Assembly: GCA_051294375.1 (NCBI GenBank)
Contig: CM119264.1
Location: 3,205,575 to 3,269,574 of the forward strand
From: Paraspadella gotoi
Lineage: Eukaryota > Chaetognatha
DNA length: 64,000 nucleotides
Direction of reading: 5' to 3'
This document shows, in pieces, positions 51,791-64,000 of this stretch. Below the pieces are notes generated by a model. It searched no databases and was not told the DNA's origin. It saw only the letters and a program-made list of their open reading frames with translations. The first letter of the stretch is position 1; the number at the start of each line of letters is the position of its first letter. The translations under genes and the position numbers were made by a program.

Positions 51791-54700
51791 GATACTACTA
51801 ATAAAAGTTCAATCGTCTTGACTAGATTTCACCACCGTTCACTAGTAAACGACGTAAACGATTCCGGCTCTGGAGCTCGTCCAGCTTCTTTTTCTTTCTC
51901 TCTCTGTCTCTCTCTCGTATCTTCTCTCTCTCTCTCTCTCTCTCTCTTGATGTCTGTGGTTCCATCTCTCTCTGCCTCTCTCTTCTCTCTCGTCTCTCTC
52001 TCTCTCCTCTTTTTTTAAAATTTTTTTTATTCACTTTTTTTTCGGCTTTTCTTGTGTGATCAGTGAATCAGTTTAAAGTGTAAATCTGCACACATCTGCA
52101 AATGCATATACAACGTAAGTTTTGATTGCATCTATTGGAAGAAGAAAACCGACGACAACAACAAGAATAAAACGATTAAAACAACGCCATAGATGACAAC
52201 GAAAAACGGACGTCGAAGACCACGACGGAAAATGACGACGACAAAGACGACAAAAAGCCAATAATGAACTATACGATAATAAAATCATTTGCATATTGCA
52301 GAGAATCAAAACCCATATAAAAAGTACATTTGATTTTTTTTTCATTTGGTTATTAAAGGTTATTTTAAAAATTCTATTAAAATATTTTAGTATAATATCT
52401 TTATTTTAAAACAAATTACATTTCGAAGATATATTCTATAATCAATACTTCTCTAAGAAATTAATTGGCATGTGACATCATCTCTGTCTATATTAACCGT
52501 AAATGTGGGTGGATGGTCCTCGAAATGTAGGCGAAGGGTAGATCAGTGTTAAAGACCTCTGGTATTAAGATGCACGATAAAGGAATTGAGGGTGCATAAT
52601 CGGCCCGTTTAACGTGCAGCGTGAAGTTGGGTCAGGTGTGTTAAATGGCCGGAATAGATTCAGGCAGGATAGGAATTGAGGGTGTATATTCGACACGTGT
52701 AATATGTGCAGGGCAAGGGGTGGGAATTTGCAGGGGTTTGAGCCTGGTATATACTGTAGGGCGATAGTGAGTTAGGGAATTCAGTCGTCGCTCTATATTC
52801 GAGCCTCTGTGTATATATACTTGATTGCAGGCCGAATGAGAGTTAGGGGGAATTTCTGCAAGGTGTGCTTATAATTTCGAGCCTCCTCGCTCGTACCTAT
52901 ACCTCTCCTGATTGGCAGGGCGTGGAGTAGGGAATTTTGCAGGTGGTGTTATATTCGAGCCTCTGTGTATATATACTGATTGCAGGGCGAAGAGGGACCG
53001 TTAGGGATTTTGCAGTGGTGGTGCTTGTAAGTTGAAGCCTCTGTGTGAATATAATACTTGATTGGCCAGGGCGAATGAGGAGTTAGGGAATTTTGCACGA
53101 CCGGTTGAGTGCTCCTATAATTCGCTCCTGTGTTGATATACTGATTGGACAGGGCGAATGGGAGTTAGGGAATTTTATGCAGGGTGGTGCTTATAATTCG
53201 AGCCTCTGTGTATATATACTTGATTAGCAGGCGAATGAGAGTTAAGGGAATTTTGCAGTGTGTGCTTATTAATTCGAGCCTCTGTGTACTATACTATTAG
53301 TTGGACAGGGCCGAATGTGAGGAGTTTGGAATTTTTTGCAGAGGTGGTGCTCTATAATATCGAGCGTGCTGTGCTACTACTATACTTGATGGCAGGGCGA
53401 AATGAGGAGTTAGGGAATTTGGCAGGTATGCGTGTCTTCATAAATTCGATGCCATACTAGGTGGTATAATATACTTGATTGGCAGGGTCGAATGCAGGAG
53501 TTAGGAAGTTTGCAGGTGGTGCTTATTAATTCGAGCTCTGTGAAATATATATACTTGATTGGCCAGGGCGAATGAGGAGTTAGGGAATTTTGCAGGGTGG
53601 TGCTATAATTCGAGCCGGATCTGTCGGCATGAGTAGGAATTTTGAGTTCTTATAATGACCTTGAATTGATGACAGGGGCGAATGAGGAGTTAGGGAATTT
53701 TGCAGGTGGTGCTTATAATTCGAGCCTCTGTTATATATACTTGATTTGGCAGGGCGAATGAGGATTTAGGGAATTTGCAGGGTGTGCTTATAATTCGAGC
53801 CTCTGTGTATATATACTTGATTGGCCAGGGCGAATTACTGACGCGAGTTAGGGAATTTTGCAGGTGGTTGCTTATAATTCGAAGCCTCTGTGTACTATAT
53901 ACTTGATTGGCAGGTTGCGAAATGAGGAGTTAGGGAATTGCAGGGTGGTAGACTTATATTCGAGCCTCTGTGTATTATATACTTGCATTGGCCAGGCGAA
54001 TGAGCGAGTTAGGGGAATTTTGCATGTGGTGGCTTATAATTCGATGCCTCTGTGTATATATCTTGATTGGCAGAGGCGATGAGGAGATTAAGGATATTTG
54101 CGAGCGGTGGTGCTTATAATTCAGCCTCTGTGTATATATACTTGATTGGCAGGCGCGAATGAGGAGTTAGGAATTTTGCAGGGTGGCTGCTATAATTCGA
54201 GCTCTGTGTTAACTTATTTGGCAGGTGCGACATGAGTGAGATTAGGGAATTTTGCGGCGTGGAGCTTATATATTCGACTGCCTCTGTGTCCACTAATATA
54301 CTTGTATGGCAGGGCGAATGAGGAGTTAGGGAATTTTGTGCGAGCCGCGTGGGCTTATAACTCAGCTCTGTCTATAAACTATACTTGATTGGCAGGCGAA
54401 TGAGGAGTTAGGGAATTGTGCAGAGGTGGTGTATAATTCGAGCTTTTGCATATATACTTGATTGGCAGGGCGATCATGAGGAGTTAGGGAATTTCGGGTG
54501 GTGCTAGATCTCGGCGCTCTCGCTGTATACTATACTTGATTGGCAGGGCGAATGAGGAGTTAGGGAATTTTGCAGGGTGGTGCTTATAAATTCGAGCCTC
54601 TGTGTATATATAACTGATTGGCAGGCGCGCCAATGAGGAGTTAGGGAATTTGCAGGGTGGTGCTTTATTCGTGCCTCTTGTGTAATATATACTTGATTGG

Positions 54701-56257
54701 CAGTCGGCGAATGAGGAGTTAGGGAATTTCTTGCAGCATGGTTGCTTATAATCGGAGCCTCTGTGTATATATACTTGATTTGGACAGAGAGCGAATGGAG
54801 GAGGTTATTGCATGGGTGGTGCTTTATATTCCCGAGCCTCTGTGTATTATATACTTGATTGGACAGGCGAATGGTTCGGGAATTTTGCAGTGGTGTGCTC
54901 TATAATTTCGCAGCCTCTGGTGTCTAATATTACTGATTGGCAGGGCGGTGAATGAGGAGTTAGGAATTTTGCAGCGGTGGTGCTTATAATTCGAGCCTCT
55001 GTGTATATATACTTGATTGCAGGTGCGAATGAGGAGTTAGGGAATTTTGCAGGGTGGTGCTTATAATTCGAGCCTCTGTGTATATATACTTGAAATTGGC
55101 GAGGGCGAATGAGGAGTTAGGGAATTTGCAGAGGTGGTTCTTATAATTCGAGCCTCTGTGGTATATATACTTGATGGCAGGGCGAATGAGGAGTTAGGGA
55201 CTTTTGCAGCGGTGGTGCTTATAATACAGAGCCTCTGTGTATAGTATACTTGATTGCAGGGCGACTGAGAGTTAGGAATTTTGCAGGGTGGTGCTTATAA
55301 TGTCGAGCCTCTGTGTATAGTAGTGACTTGATTGGCAGGGCTGAATAAAGGATTTTGCAGGGTGGTGCTTATAATTCGAGCCTCTCGCTGGTATAATATA
55401 CATTGATATGAGCAGGGCGAAGAGGACGCTTAGGAATTTTGCATCGGTGGTGCTTATAATTCGAGCCTTCTGTGTATAATACTTGATTGGCAGGGCGAAT
55501 AGAGCGAGTAGGGAATTTTGCAGGGTGGTGCTTATAATTCGAGCCTCTGTGTATATATTACTTGATTGGCAGGCGATAGAAGGAAGTTAGGAATTTTGCA
55601 GTGTGAGTGCTTTATAATTCGAGCCCTCTGTGTATATATACTTGTATTGGCTAGGTGAATGATGCAGTTAGGGAATTTGCGGCTCGCGCTTATAATTCGA
55701 GAACTCTGTGTATATATACTTGATTGGCAAGGCGAATGAGGAGTTAGAGGAATTTTGCAGGCGTGCGTGCTTATAACTTCGCCTCTGTGAATATATACTT
55801 ATTCGGCAGGGCGAATGAGGAGTTAGGGAATTGTTGCAGGGCGTGGTGCTTATAATCGAGCCTCTGTGTATATATACTTGATATGGCCGGCGAAATGGAG
55901 TTAGGGAATTTTGCAGGGTGGTGCTTATATTCGGAGCCTCTGTGTATATATACTTGATTGCGGGCGAATGAGGAGTTAGGGAATTTTGCAGGGTGGTTGG
56001 CTTATAATTCGAGCCTCTGTGTATATATACTTGAATTGCAGGAGCGATGGAGGAGTTAGGGAATTTTGCAGGGTGGTGCTTATAATTCGAGCCTCTTGTG
56101 TATATATACTTGATTGGCAGGGGCGAATGAGGAGTTGGGAATTTTGAGCGGATGCGTGTGCTTATAATTTCGACCTCTGTGTATATATACTTGATTGGCA
56201 GGGCGAATTGAGGAGTTAGGGAATTTGCAGTGGTGCTTTATAATTCGAGCCTCTATA
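50595..56257. repeat. 5.6-kb block, first copy (likely assembly duplicate)
   Basis: Collinear with 56283-61905: HINE-like 3' part, MITE, CT-bearing unit (51850-52015), GAC-rich stretch (52150-52255), unique spacer and 77-bp satellite array. It ends exactly at the 25-N gap inside the array. Confidence 0.85.
52580..56257. repeat. 77-bp satellite array, first copy
   Basis: Consensus: ATTGGCAGGGCGAATGAGG, AGTTAGGGAATTTTGCAGGG, TGGTGCTTATAATTCGAGC, CTCTGTGTATATATACTTG, total 77 bp. About 45 units, degenerate before 52740. Units differ mostly by single inserted or dropped bases at scattered places, which looks like uncorrected read error. Since 77 is not a multiple of three, the minus-strand frames in it are not genes. 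Confidence 0.9.
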
Positions 56258-56282
56258 NNNNNNNNNNNNNNNNNNNNNNNNN
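56258..56282. other. Assembly gap, 25 N, between two copies of one block
   Basis: The left side ends within the satellite array. The right side restarts at sequence equivalent to 50595. This is the pattern of two overlapping contigs placed end to end. Confidence 0.95.
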
Positions 56283-59200
56283 CTGATTAATTATTTGATT
56301 AATTGATACAATCTTGCTTTACATTAAAGAAAAAATGAAGCATAAATACAATTAGTGAACAGGTTCTTTGTTTTTTTTCTATTTGAACTCATTCTCACTC
56401 TAAACGATTCCATCGAAACTTTTTCTCTGCTCAATCACACACTTCTACCCAATAAAAAATTTCAAGTCAAATCGGCCCCCATCCACTCTATGAGTATATT
56501 GGTGTGATAAATAGTGAATTATATTATTTTTAGTTTTTTTAAACTCATTTACAACCATTCCACTCGGAACGAATATATCATGCGAAACTTTATTCCAGCT
56601 CAATTCAGACACTTCCTCTCCCCGCGCGTAGGTATAAAATTTCAATAATATTTAACTTTGAATGTAAAATTCTAACAAGTGGAGAGAACAACTATATTAA
56701 TAAACATTTATGTAATAAAAAATTTTATAATAAATTTCTACACATTTACGCCAGTAGGCCTATATTTTATACTAGTACTAAACCAATAAATGTTAAACAA
56801 TTAAGAACAGTTTTATATTAGATATTATATATATGAAGATATTGAAGAGAATATCGATACATAAAACGTTGCATAAAAAGGAAATATAACTCTTTTTGAA
56901 AAATTCCTTCATTAACGTGGGTCAAAAATAAAAAAAAACAATATTTTAAGCTAAAATTAACTTTTTATATATTATATATAGTTTTTTTAATTTTTAACCA
57001 ATTTAATGAAAGAATTTTTAAAAATGATTTAGTATTTTTTTATCACTTTTGATGAGGATTCAAATCTGCAAACTCTATAGAAATATTAATGAAAAATTTC
57101 TGTGCACGGTAGGGACTCATGATATGCGAAATTCTTGGATTTTTCGATTTTATAAGGATAGTACACATATATAAATTATACCTTACTGCGAAAATTTAAA
57201 AAAACATAAAATTAATTTTTTTACAAATTAATGTTCACTTGATGGTATGTTGTTTATAATTGACTTTTTAGAATTTTGTATGTAACTTTCACTACGCCTT
57301 ACTACCCACACACCAAATTCAATATTTCATTCCAATCATCCATCCAATCACGAGTAATTTGCTAAGTGGGACGGACAACACGACATATCTTCATCATAAT
57401 TCGATGTTCTTGACTTATGTTGTGAATGCTCCAAGATAGATGGGGCGGCACCTGGACTGACAAAGTGATTATAGAGATACTAATAATAAAAGTTCAATCG
57501 GTCTTGACTAGATTTCACCACCGCTTCACTAGTAAACGACGTAAACGAGTTCCGGCTCTGGAGCGTCTGTCCAGCTTCTTTTTCTTTCTCCTCTGTCTCT
57601 CTCTCTGATCTCTCTCTCTCTCTCTCTCTCTCTTGCTCTCTTCCTCTCTCTCTCCTCTCTCTTCTCTCTCTCTCTCTCTCTCTCCTTTTTTTTAAAATTT
57701 TTTTATTCACTTTTTTTTCGCTTTTCTTGTGTGATCAGTGAATCAGTTTAAAGTGTAAATCTGCAAATCTGCAAATAAAGGTATCTACGTAAGTTTTGAT
57801 TGCATTCTATTGGAAGAAGGAAAACCGACGACAACAAACAAAGAATTAAAACGATTAAAACAACGCCATAGATGACAACGAAAACGACGTCGAAGACACG
57901 ACGGGAAAATGACGACGACAAAGACGACAAAAAAGCCAATAATGAACTATACGATAATAAGAATCATTTGCATTATTGCAGAGATAAAACCATATAAACA
58001 AGTACATTTGATTTTTTTTTCATTTGGTTATTAAAGGTATTTTTAAAAATTCTATTAAAATTTTAGTATAATATCTTTATTTTAAAACAAATTACATTTC
58101 AGAATATATTCTATAATCAAAATTCTCTAAGAAAAATGAATTGGCATGTGTCACTTCCTTCTTGTCTAATAAAATTAAACAGATAAAAAAGTGTGGTGTG
58201 CCGACATGCAGCATAAGTGGAATTGCATGGTGTATATTGAGCTCGTGATAATACTATGGCAGGCAAGTGAATTTGCAGGGTGCAAACGCCCTTAATAATT
58301 GTTGCAGGGCATAGTTAGGGATCGGGTTAAATTGAGCTTGTGTATATACTTGTCAGGGAATGGGAGTTAGAATTTGCAGGTGGTGCTAATTGCCATCGGT
58401 TACTTGTGCGCATGAGGTGCAGTGTGCTTATAATTCGAGCCTCTGTGATATTACTATGGGAATAGAGTTAATCAGGTTGCTAATTCGAGCCTGTTACTGT
58501 TGCAGCATGGATATTTTGCAATTGGTCTTATAATTCCTCGTGTTTTGATGCGGGCGAATAGAGTTAGGATGCAAGGTGTGGTGTTATAATTCGAGCCTCT
58601 GTCGCTATACCTCCATACTATGGCAGGGGAATGAGGAGTGGAATTTTGCAGGTGGTGCTTATATTGAGCCTCTGTGTATATATACTTGAATTGCAGGGCG
58701 AAGATGGGGTTAGGGATTTTGCAAGTGGTGGTGTGTGATATCGAAAGCTCTGTGTGATATATACTTGATTGGCACAGGGCGAAGTGGGAGTTAGGGAATT
58801 TGAGGACAAGGTTGAGTGCTCTATAATTCGAGCCTCCCTGGTGTGTATATACTGATTGGCAGGGCGAATGGGAGTTAGGGAATTTTTGCAGTGGTGGTGC
58901 TTATATTCGAGCCTCTGTGTATATATACTTGATTAGCAGGGCGAATGAGAGTTAGGAATTTTGCAGCCGGTGTGCTTATAATTCGAGCTCTGTGCTATAC
59001 TATACTATGGACAGGGCGAAATGGGAGTTTCAGGGAATTGTGGCAGGTGGTGCTCCTATAAATTCGATGCTCTGTGTCTCATATACTGATTGGCAGGGCG
59101 AATGAGGAGTTAGCGGAATTTGCAGAGTGGTGCTTCATAATTCGAGCCATAACTAGATGTATAATATACTTGATTGGCAGGGTCGAATGCAGGAGTTAGG

Positions 59201-61905
59201 GAATTTTGCAGGGTGGATGCTATTAATTCGAGCCCTGTGTATATAATACTTATGGCAGGGCGAATGAGGAGTTAGGGAATTTTGCAGGGTGTGCTTATAA
59301 ATTCGAGCCTCTGTGTTATATATATGATTGCAGGGCGAATGAGGAGTTAGGGAATTTTGCAGGGTGGTGCTTATAAATTCGAGCCTCTGTGTATATATAC
59401 TTGATTTGGCTAGGGCGAATGAGGATTAGGAATTTTGCAGGGTGGTGCTTATAATTCGAGCCTCTGTGTATATATACTTGATTGGCCAGGAGCGATTACC
59501 CTGAGGAGTTAGGGAATTTTGCGGTGGTGCTTATAATTCGAAGCCTCATGTGCTATTATACTGATTGGCAGGGCGAATGAGGTTAGGGAATTGCAGGTGT
59601 GAGTGACTTATATTCGGCCTCTGTGTATATATACTTGACTTCGGCAGGCGAATGAGGAGTTAGGGAATTTTTGCATGTGGTGTGCTTATAATCGATGCCT
59701 CTGTGGTATATATATGTGATTGCAGGGGCGATGAGGAGTATAGGAATATTTGCAAGGGTGGTGCTTATAATTCAGCCTCTGTGTATAATATACTTGATTT
59801 GGCAGGCGCGAATGAGGAGTTAGGAATTTTGCAGGGTGGCTGCTATAATTCGAGCTCTGTGTATATATGTTGGCAGGGCGAATGAGGATTAGGAATTTTT
59901 GCGCGGTGGATGCTATATATATCTCAGCCTCTGTGCCCTTATATATACTTATGGCAGGGCGAATGAGGAGTTAGGGTTTTTTGCAAGCGGTGGGTTATAA
60001 CCTCAGCCTCTGATCGTATAACTATAACTTGATTGGCAGGGAGATGAGGAGTTAGGGAATTGTGCAGGGTGGTGTCTATAATTCACTTTTGTATATATAC
60101 TTGATTGGCAGGAGCGATATGAGGAGTTAGGGAATTCGTTGCTGGTGGTGATAATCTGCGGCTCTGCTCCTGTATTATACTTGATTGGAGGCCGCGAATG
60201 AGGAGTTAGGAATTTTGCAGGTGGTGCTGTATAAATTCGAGCCTCTGTGTATATATACGTGACTTGGCAAGGCGCGCAATGAGAGTTAGGGAATTTGCAG
60301 GGTGGGTGCTTATTCGGCTCTGTGTATATATACTTGATTGCAGGGCGAATGAGAGTTAGGAACCTTCTTGCAGAGTGGTTGACTTATAAGTCAGCCTCTG
60401 TGTATATATACTTTGATTTGGACAGGAGCGGACTCGAGAGGTTATGTGATTAGGGTGGTGCTTATATTCGAGCCTCTGTGTTATATATACTTGATTGGCA
60501 GGCGCATGCCGAGTCTCAGGGAATTTTGCAGGTTGCGTCTATATAATTTTCGCAGCCTCTGGGTGTATATTACTTGATTGGCAGGGGGGAATGAGGAGTT
60601 AGGGAATTTTGCAGGGTGGTGCTTATAATATCGAGGCCTCTGGTGTATATATACTTGATTGCAGGTGCGAATGAGGAGTAGGGAATTTTGCAGGGTGGTG
60701 CTTATAATTCGAGCCTCTGTGTATATATACTTGAATTGGGCAGGGCGAATGAGGAGTTAGGGAATATTTGCAGAGGTGGTTGCTTATAATTCGAGCCTCT
60801 GTGGGTATATATACTTGATGGCAGGGCGAATGAGGGAGTTAGGGATTTTGCAGCGGTGGTGCTTATAATATCGAGCCTCTGTGTATAGTATACTTGATGG
60901 CAGGGCGAATGGAGTTAGGGAATTTTGCATGGTGTGGCTTAATATGTGCGAGCCTCTGTGTATGTATGGACCTGATTGGCAGGGCTGAATAGAGTAGGAT
61001 TTTGCAGGGTGGTGCTTATAATTCGAGCCTCTGCTGGTAATATACATTGATATGGCAGGGCGCCAAAGGAGTTAGGGAATTTTGCAGTCGGTGGTGCTTA
61101 TAATTCGAGCCTCTGTGTATAATACTTGATTGGCAGGGCGAATAGAGGAGTAGGGAATTTTGGCAGGGTGGTGCTTATAATTCGAGCCTCTGTGATATTT
61201 GATACTTGATGGCAGGCGAATGAAGGAAGTTAGGATTTTGCAGTTGTGGTGCTTTAAATTCGAGCCCTCTGTGTAATATACTTGATTGGCAGTGGAATGT
61301 AGAGTTAGGAATTTTGCAGGCTCGGCTCTATTAATTCGGAGCACTCTGTGTATATATACTTGATTGCAAGGGCGAATGAGGAGTTAGGGAATTTTGCCGA
61401 GTGGTGTTATAATCTCCAGCCTCTGTGATATATACTTGCATTCGGTTTAGGGGCGAATGAGGAGTTAGGAATTGTTGCAGGGTGGTAGCTATATAATTCG
61501 AGCCCTCTGTTGTAATATAACTTAGATATGGCAGGGCGAATAGGAGTTAGGAGAATTTTGCAGGGTGGTGCTTATATTCGAGCCTCTGTGTATATATACT
61601 TGATTTTGGCGGGCGAATGAGGAGTTAGGGAATTTTGCAGGTGGTTGGCTTATAATTCGAGCCTCTGTGTATATATACTTGAATTGCAGGAGCGAGGATG
61701 AGGAGTTAGGGAATTTTGCAGGGTGGTGCTTATAATTCGAGCCTCTGTGTATATATACTTGATTGGCAGGGCGAATGAGGAGTGGGAATTTTGAGCGGTG
61801 GTGCTTATAATTCGAGCCTCTGTGTATATATACTTGATTGGCAGGGCGAATGAGGAGTTAGGGATTTGCAGCGGTGGTGCGTTATATCGAGCCTCTTGAT
61901 GGCGG
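56283..61905. repeat. 5.6-kb block, second copy
   Basis: It repeats 50595-56257 in the same order: HINE-like core (56380-56620), MITE (about 56620-57301), CT-bearing unit (57545-57690), GAC-rich stretch (57825-57930), spacer, and satellite from about 58200. Differences are mostly indels. It exits the array at 61905 into unique sequence. Confidence 0.85.
58200..61905. repeat. 77-bp satellite array, second copy
   Basis: Same 77-bp unit as the first array, about 47 units, degenerate before 58640. Particular irregular units recur in the same order in both arrays (for example the ones lacking part of GAGTTAGGG at 55340 and 60985), supporting identity of the two arrays. Confidence 0.9.
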
Positions 61906-62073
61906 TGGCACAAAAGATACTGCCGTGGCGAATGAAGGTGAAAGAGAAAGAGAAAGTTAAAACTGTAAAAGTAAAACAAAAAAATCCGAAATACAATCGT
62001 GACAAGAGATCAAAACAGTTTCCAAAAAAAAATATATAAAAAAAAATATATACGTGTATATATATATTATATA

Positions 62074-62114
<41 letters not shown>

Positions 62115-62659
62115 CATGAGGTTAATTTTCAAAATTTTAAAACCGACGGTGAGACTTGATAGAATATAAATGTAAATGTAAATATAAATATAAATATATA
62201 AATATAAATGTACAATTTACATAACTTGATAGAGATCAATAAGATTGATTAATGAAAGTAGACAAAATTTAATAATATAAAACTAAAAAATCGCTAAATA
62301 AACGTTAGAAAAAGATTTCTTGACAATAGTCGAAAATATTGCTTGAAATAAGAAAACCTGATTGCTTGAGATTGATTGATTGATTAACGTAGGCTTGATA
62401 AAGGCTGGTTAAAGGTCGAAATGTATTGCTTGATAAAAGTCACAAAGGTTTCGTCATAAAGGTCAAAGGTCAAAGGTTAAACTTAAAGCGAAGAAAAGAC
62501 GCAGAAAGATTTTTTTTTGTTTTGACGCTTGAGGCGCTGACAGGCGACAGGCGGTAAGAGTCAGGCGACAGGCGGCGGGAGATAGGCGACGCCGAAAGCG
62601 AAAATAAAGGTCGCGGGTGAAGCTGATGTATGGATGGATGACAGATGTGATAGGAGGGG
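61906..62659. other. Unassigned, with AT microsatellite and GGCGACAGGCGG repeats
   Basis: (AT)n at 62040-62112, TAAATGTAAATATAAATA repeats at 62165-62210, AAAGGTCAAAGGTCAAAGG near 62455-62480, and CAGGCGACAGGCGG units at 62535-62590. No gene recognised. Confidence 0.55.
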
Positions 62660-62913
62660 TTAGGTCAGTCTGTCTGTCTGTCCCACTTACGTTAAAAATG
62701 CATCTAATTCTTCAATAGTTGGTTGTTCATTTGTTAAGACAGAAAAAAATCACAAATCTAAGTAACTGCTAGCGCCGTCTTCAGGAAATCCTAAGCGCAT
62801 GTCATAAATACACGGGCGAAGAACGTTTTTTAGTCATATCATATCATGTCTTGTCATATATTGTGATCAAAGAGAAACACATGTGTAAATAAAGTCACCG
62901 CGGCGCAACACAC
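62660..62913 (-). mobile_element. Truncated GTTGCGCCGC TIR element, minus orientation
   Basis: The right end is AAAGTCACCGCGGCGCAAC, the TIR of the 15490-15790 element. Leftwards come ACACATGTGTAAAT, degenerate ATCATGTC repeats and, at the other side, GTCTGTCTGTCCCACTTACGTTAA. The outer TIR on the left is missing. Confidence 0.65.
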
Positions 62914-63460
62914 TGAATGAACCTATCTTGATTTATTTCAATCCATTTATCTAATTTTGTTCGCCATTTTGGGATGAGAATAGAATGAGACAGATGGAGT
63001 TCGGAAGGAATTGAAGTGAGGCGAGGTGAGGTAAGTCGAGGATTCCATCCATAAAGGTGAGTTTTTTTTTAAGAGTCATTTCTTCGGTGGCAGAGAAGGT
63101 AAACAAACGTCTATCCTTTTAAATCTCAGTTCGTTTAACTTTCAAAGCGGAAATTTCTCGGAAATTTAAATCACCCACCAACCAGTATTCTTGCCAAGCC
63201 TGTCAAAATTTAAAACATTTAAAATTGAAATATTTAGCGATTTAAATATTTGGAAATGGCGGTAGTTTGGTTAATTTGTAATCCTTGAAAAATCTCTCTA
63301 ACTTTTATGCCAATTATCTCTTAACACAAAAAGAGATCCCAAACGATATGAAATTAAAAATACCGGGTAGTAATTTCGCTATTTTCTATTTTCCCTCTCA
63401 AACGAAACTGGTTTTACGAAAGAGTCTTTCTTTGTTCTCCTCGATTTTGTCGTTGTTGTT
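62914..63460. other. Unassigned stretch
   Basis: Contains GAGGCGAGGTGAGGTAAG near 63018 and a small open frame at 63285-63482 with no family resemblance. No supported gene. Confidence 0.4.
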
Positions 63461-63640
63461 GTTATCCTCGTCGACGTCATAAAGGGTGACGATCAATGAA
63501 TGTCATCGTCGTTGTCGTCGTTGTCGTAATTGTCATCGTCGTTGTCGTAATTGTCGTTGTTGTTGTCGCATCAACGACGTCGTCGAAATCAAAGTCGTTG
63601 ACCGGTGTCGTCGTCGTCTTCGTCGTCGTATTAAGAAGAA
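63461..63640. repeat. GTCGTT/GTCGTC trinucleotide tract
   Basis: Imperfect (GTC)(GTT) repeats on the plus strand. Val- or Arg/Cys-rich frames are artefacts. Confidence 0.8.
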
Positions 63641-63811
63641 CCACCCATTTGATTTACGAACTTCTTAACGAATTATTGCGTTTCTCTTCATTTTACAAAT
63701 TTTTCCGAATTTCGCTTAACAAGTTTGAGTCTTTAATTCTTTTGTCCGTCGATCGTTTTAACAAAGTGAGAGAGACCTCCTGGGGAGATGCCTGTTAGAG
63801 AATAAGGCGTG

Positions 63812-63946
<135 letters not shown>

Positions 63947-64000
63947 AACAAGACGCTTTATAAGGTTTCGTCAAAATGTTTGACGAAATCATTATCATAG

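Noticed and set aside
58618-62005. Several minus-strand frames with recurring YTEARIIST-like peptides
   Set aside because: They are readings of the 77-bp satellite, whose unit is not a multiple of three and whose frames are kept open only by indels.

Overview
This is nuclear DNA of an invertebrate animal; I cannot name the group. It is AT-rich, with GT-AG introns, long (GA)n/(CT)n tracts, tRNA-derived SINEs, minisatellites, and families typical of animals (XK-related protein, p24/TMED cargo receptor, Penelope-like retroelement). Nothing is prokaryotic. It reads as a long-read draft: four gaps of exactly 25 N (19580-19604, 35243-35267, 41527-41551, 56258-56282), many single-base indels, and long blocks that occur twice.

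Layout. 1-835: AT-rich satellite of about 250 bp. 836-1345: a third, internally deleted copy of sequence also found near 31.7 and 33.3 kb. 2.0-4.5 kb, minus strand: a spliced but broken gene with a retrotransposon-type Gag region. 5.1-10.7 kb: a nest of one non-autonomous element family with central 18-21 bp minisatellites and a terminal hairpin, resembling Helentron-associated (HINE/DINE-1-like) elements. 10.85-29.5 kb, plus strand: exons of an XK-related membrane protein. Its last exon lies in a tandem duplication (19.67-26.93 and 26.93-32.89 kb). Its introns hold foldback elements, TIR elements and Penelope-like elements carrying hammerhead-ribozyme-like motifs. 33.9-37.7 kb, minus strand: exons of a p24/TMED protein, with two SINE-like units in an intron. 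38.3-47.5 kb: a 15-bp minisatellite, GA tracts, CpG-rich sequence, a weakly supported minus-strand gene at 43.66-44.88 kb, and a segment near 40.1-41.5 kb repeated at 45.3-47.0 kb. 47.5-50.3 kb: microsatellites. 50.6-61.9 kb: the same 5.6-kb block twice either side of the last gap, each ending in a 77-bp satellite array. 61.9-64 kb: microsatellites and a truncated TIR element.

How it fits together. Only three loci look like host genes (XK-related, p24, and the unnamed 43.7-kb candidate); the Gag-derived locus may be a retroelement remnant or a co-opted gene. Most of the rest is transposon and satellite sequence, much of it nested. The two duplicated copies act as a natural before/after comparison and expose the boundaries and target-site duplication of a Penelope-like insertion.
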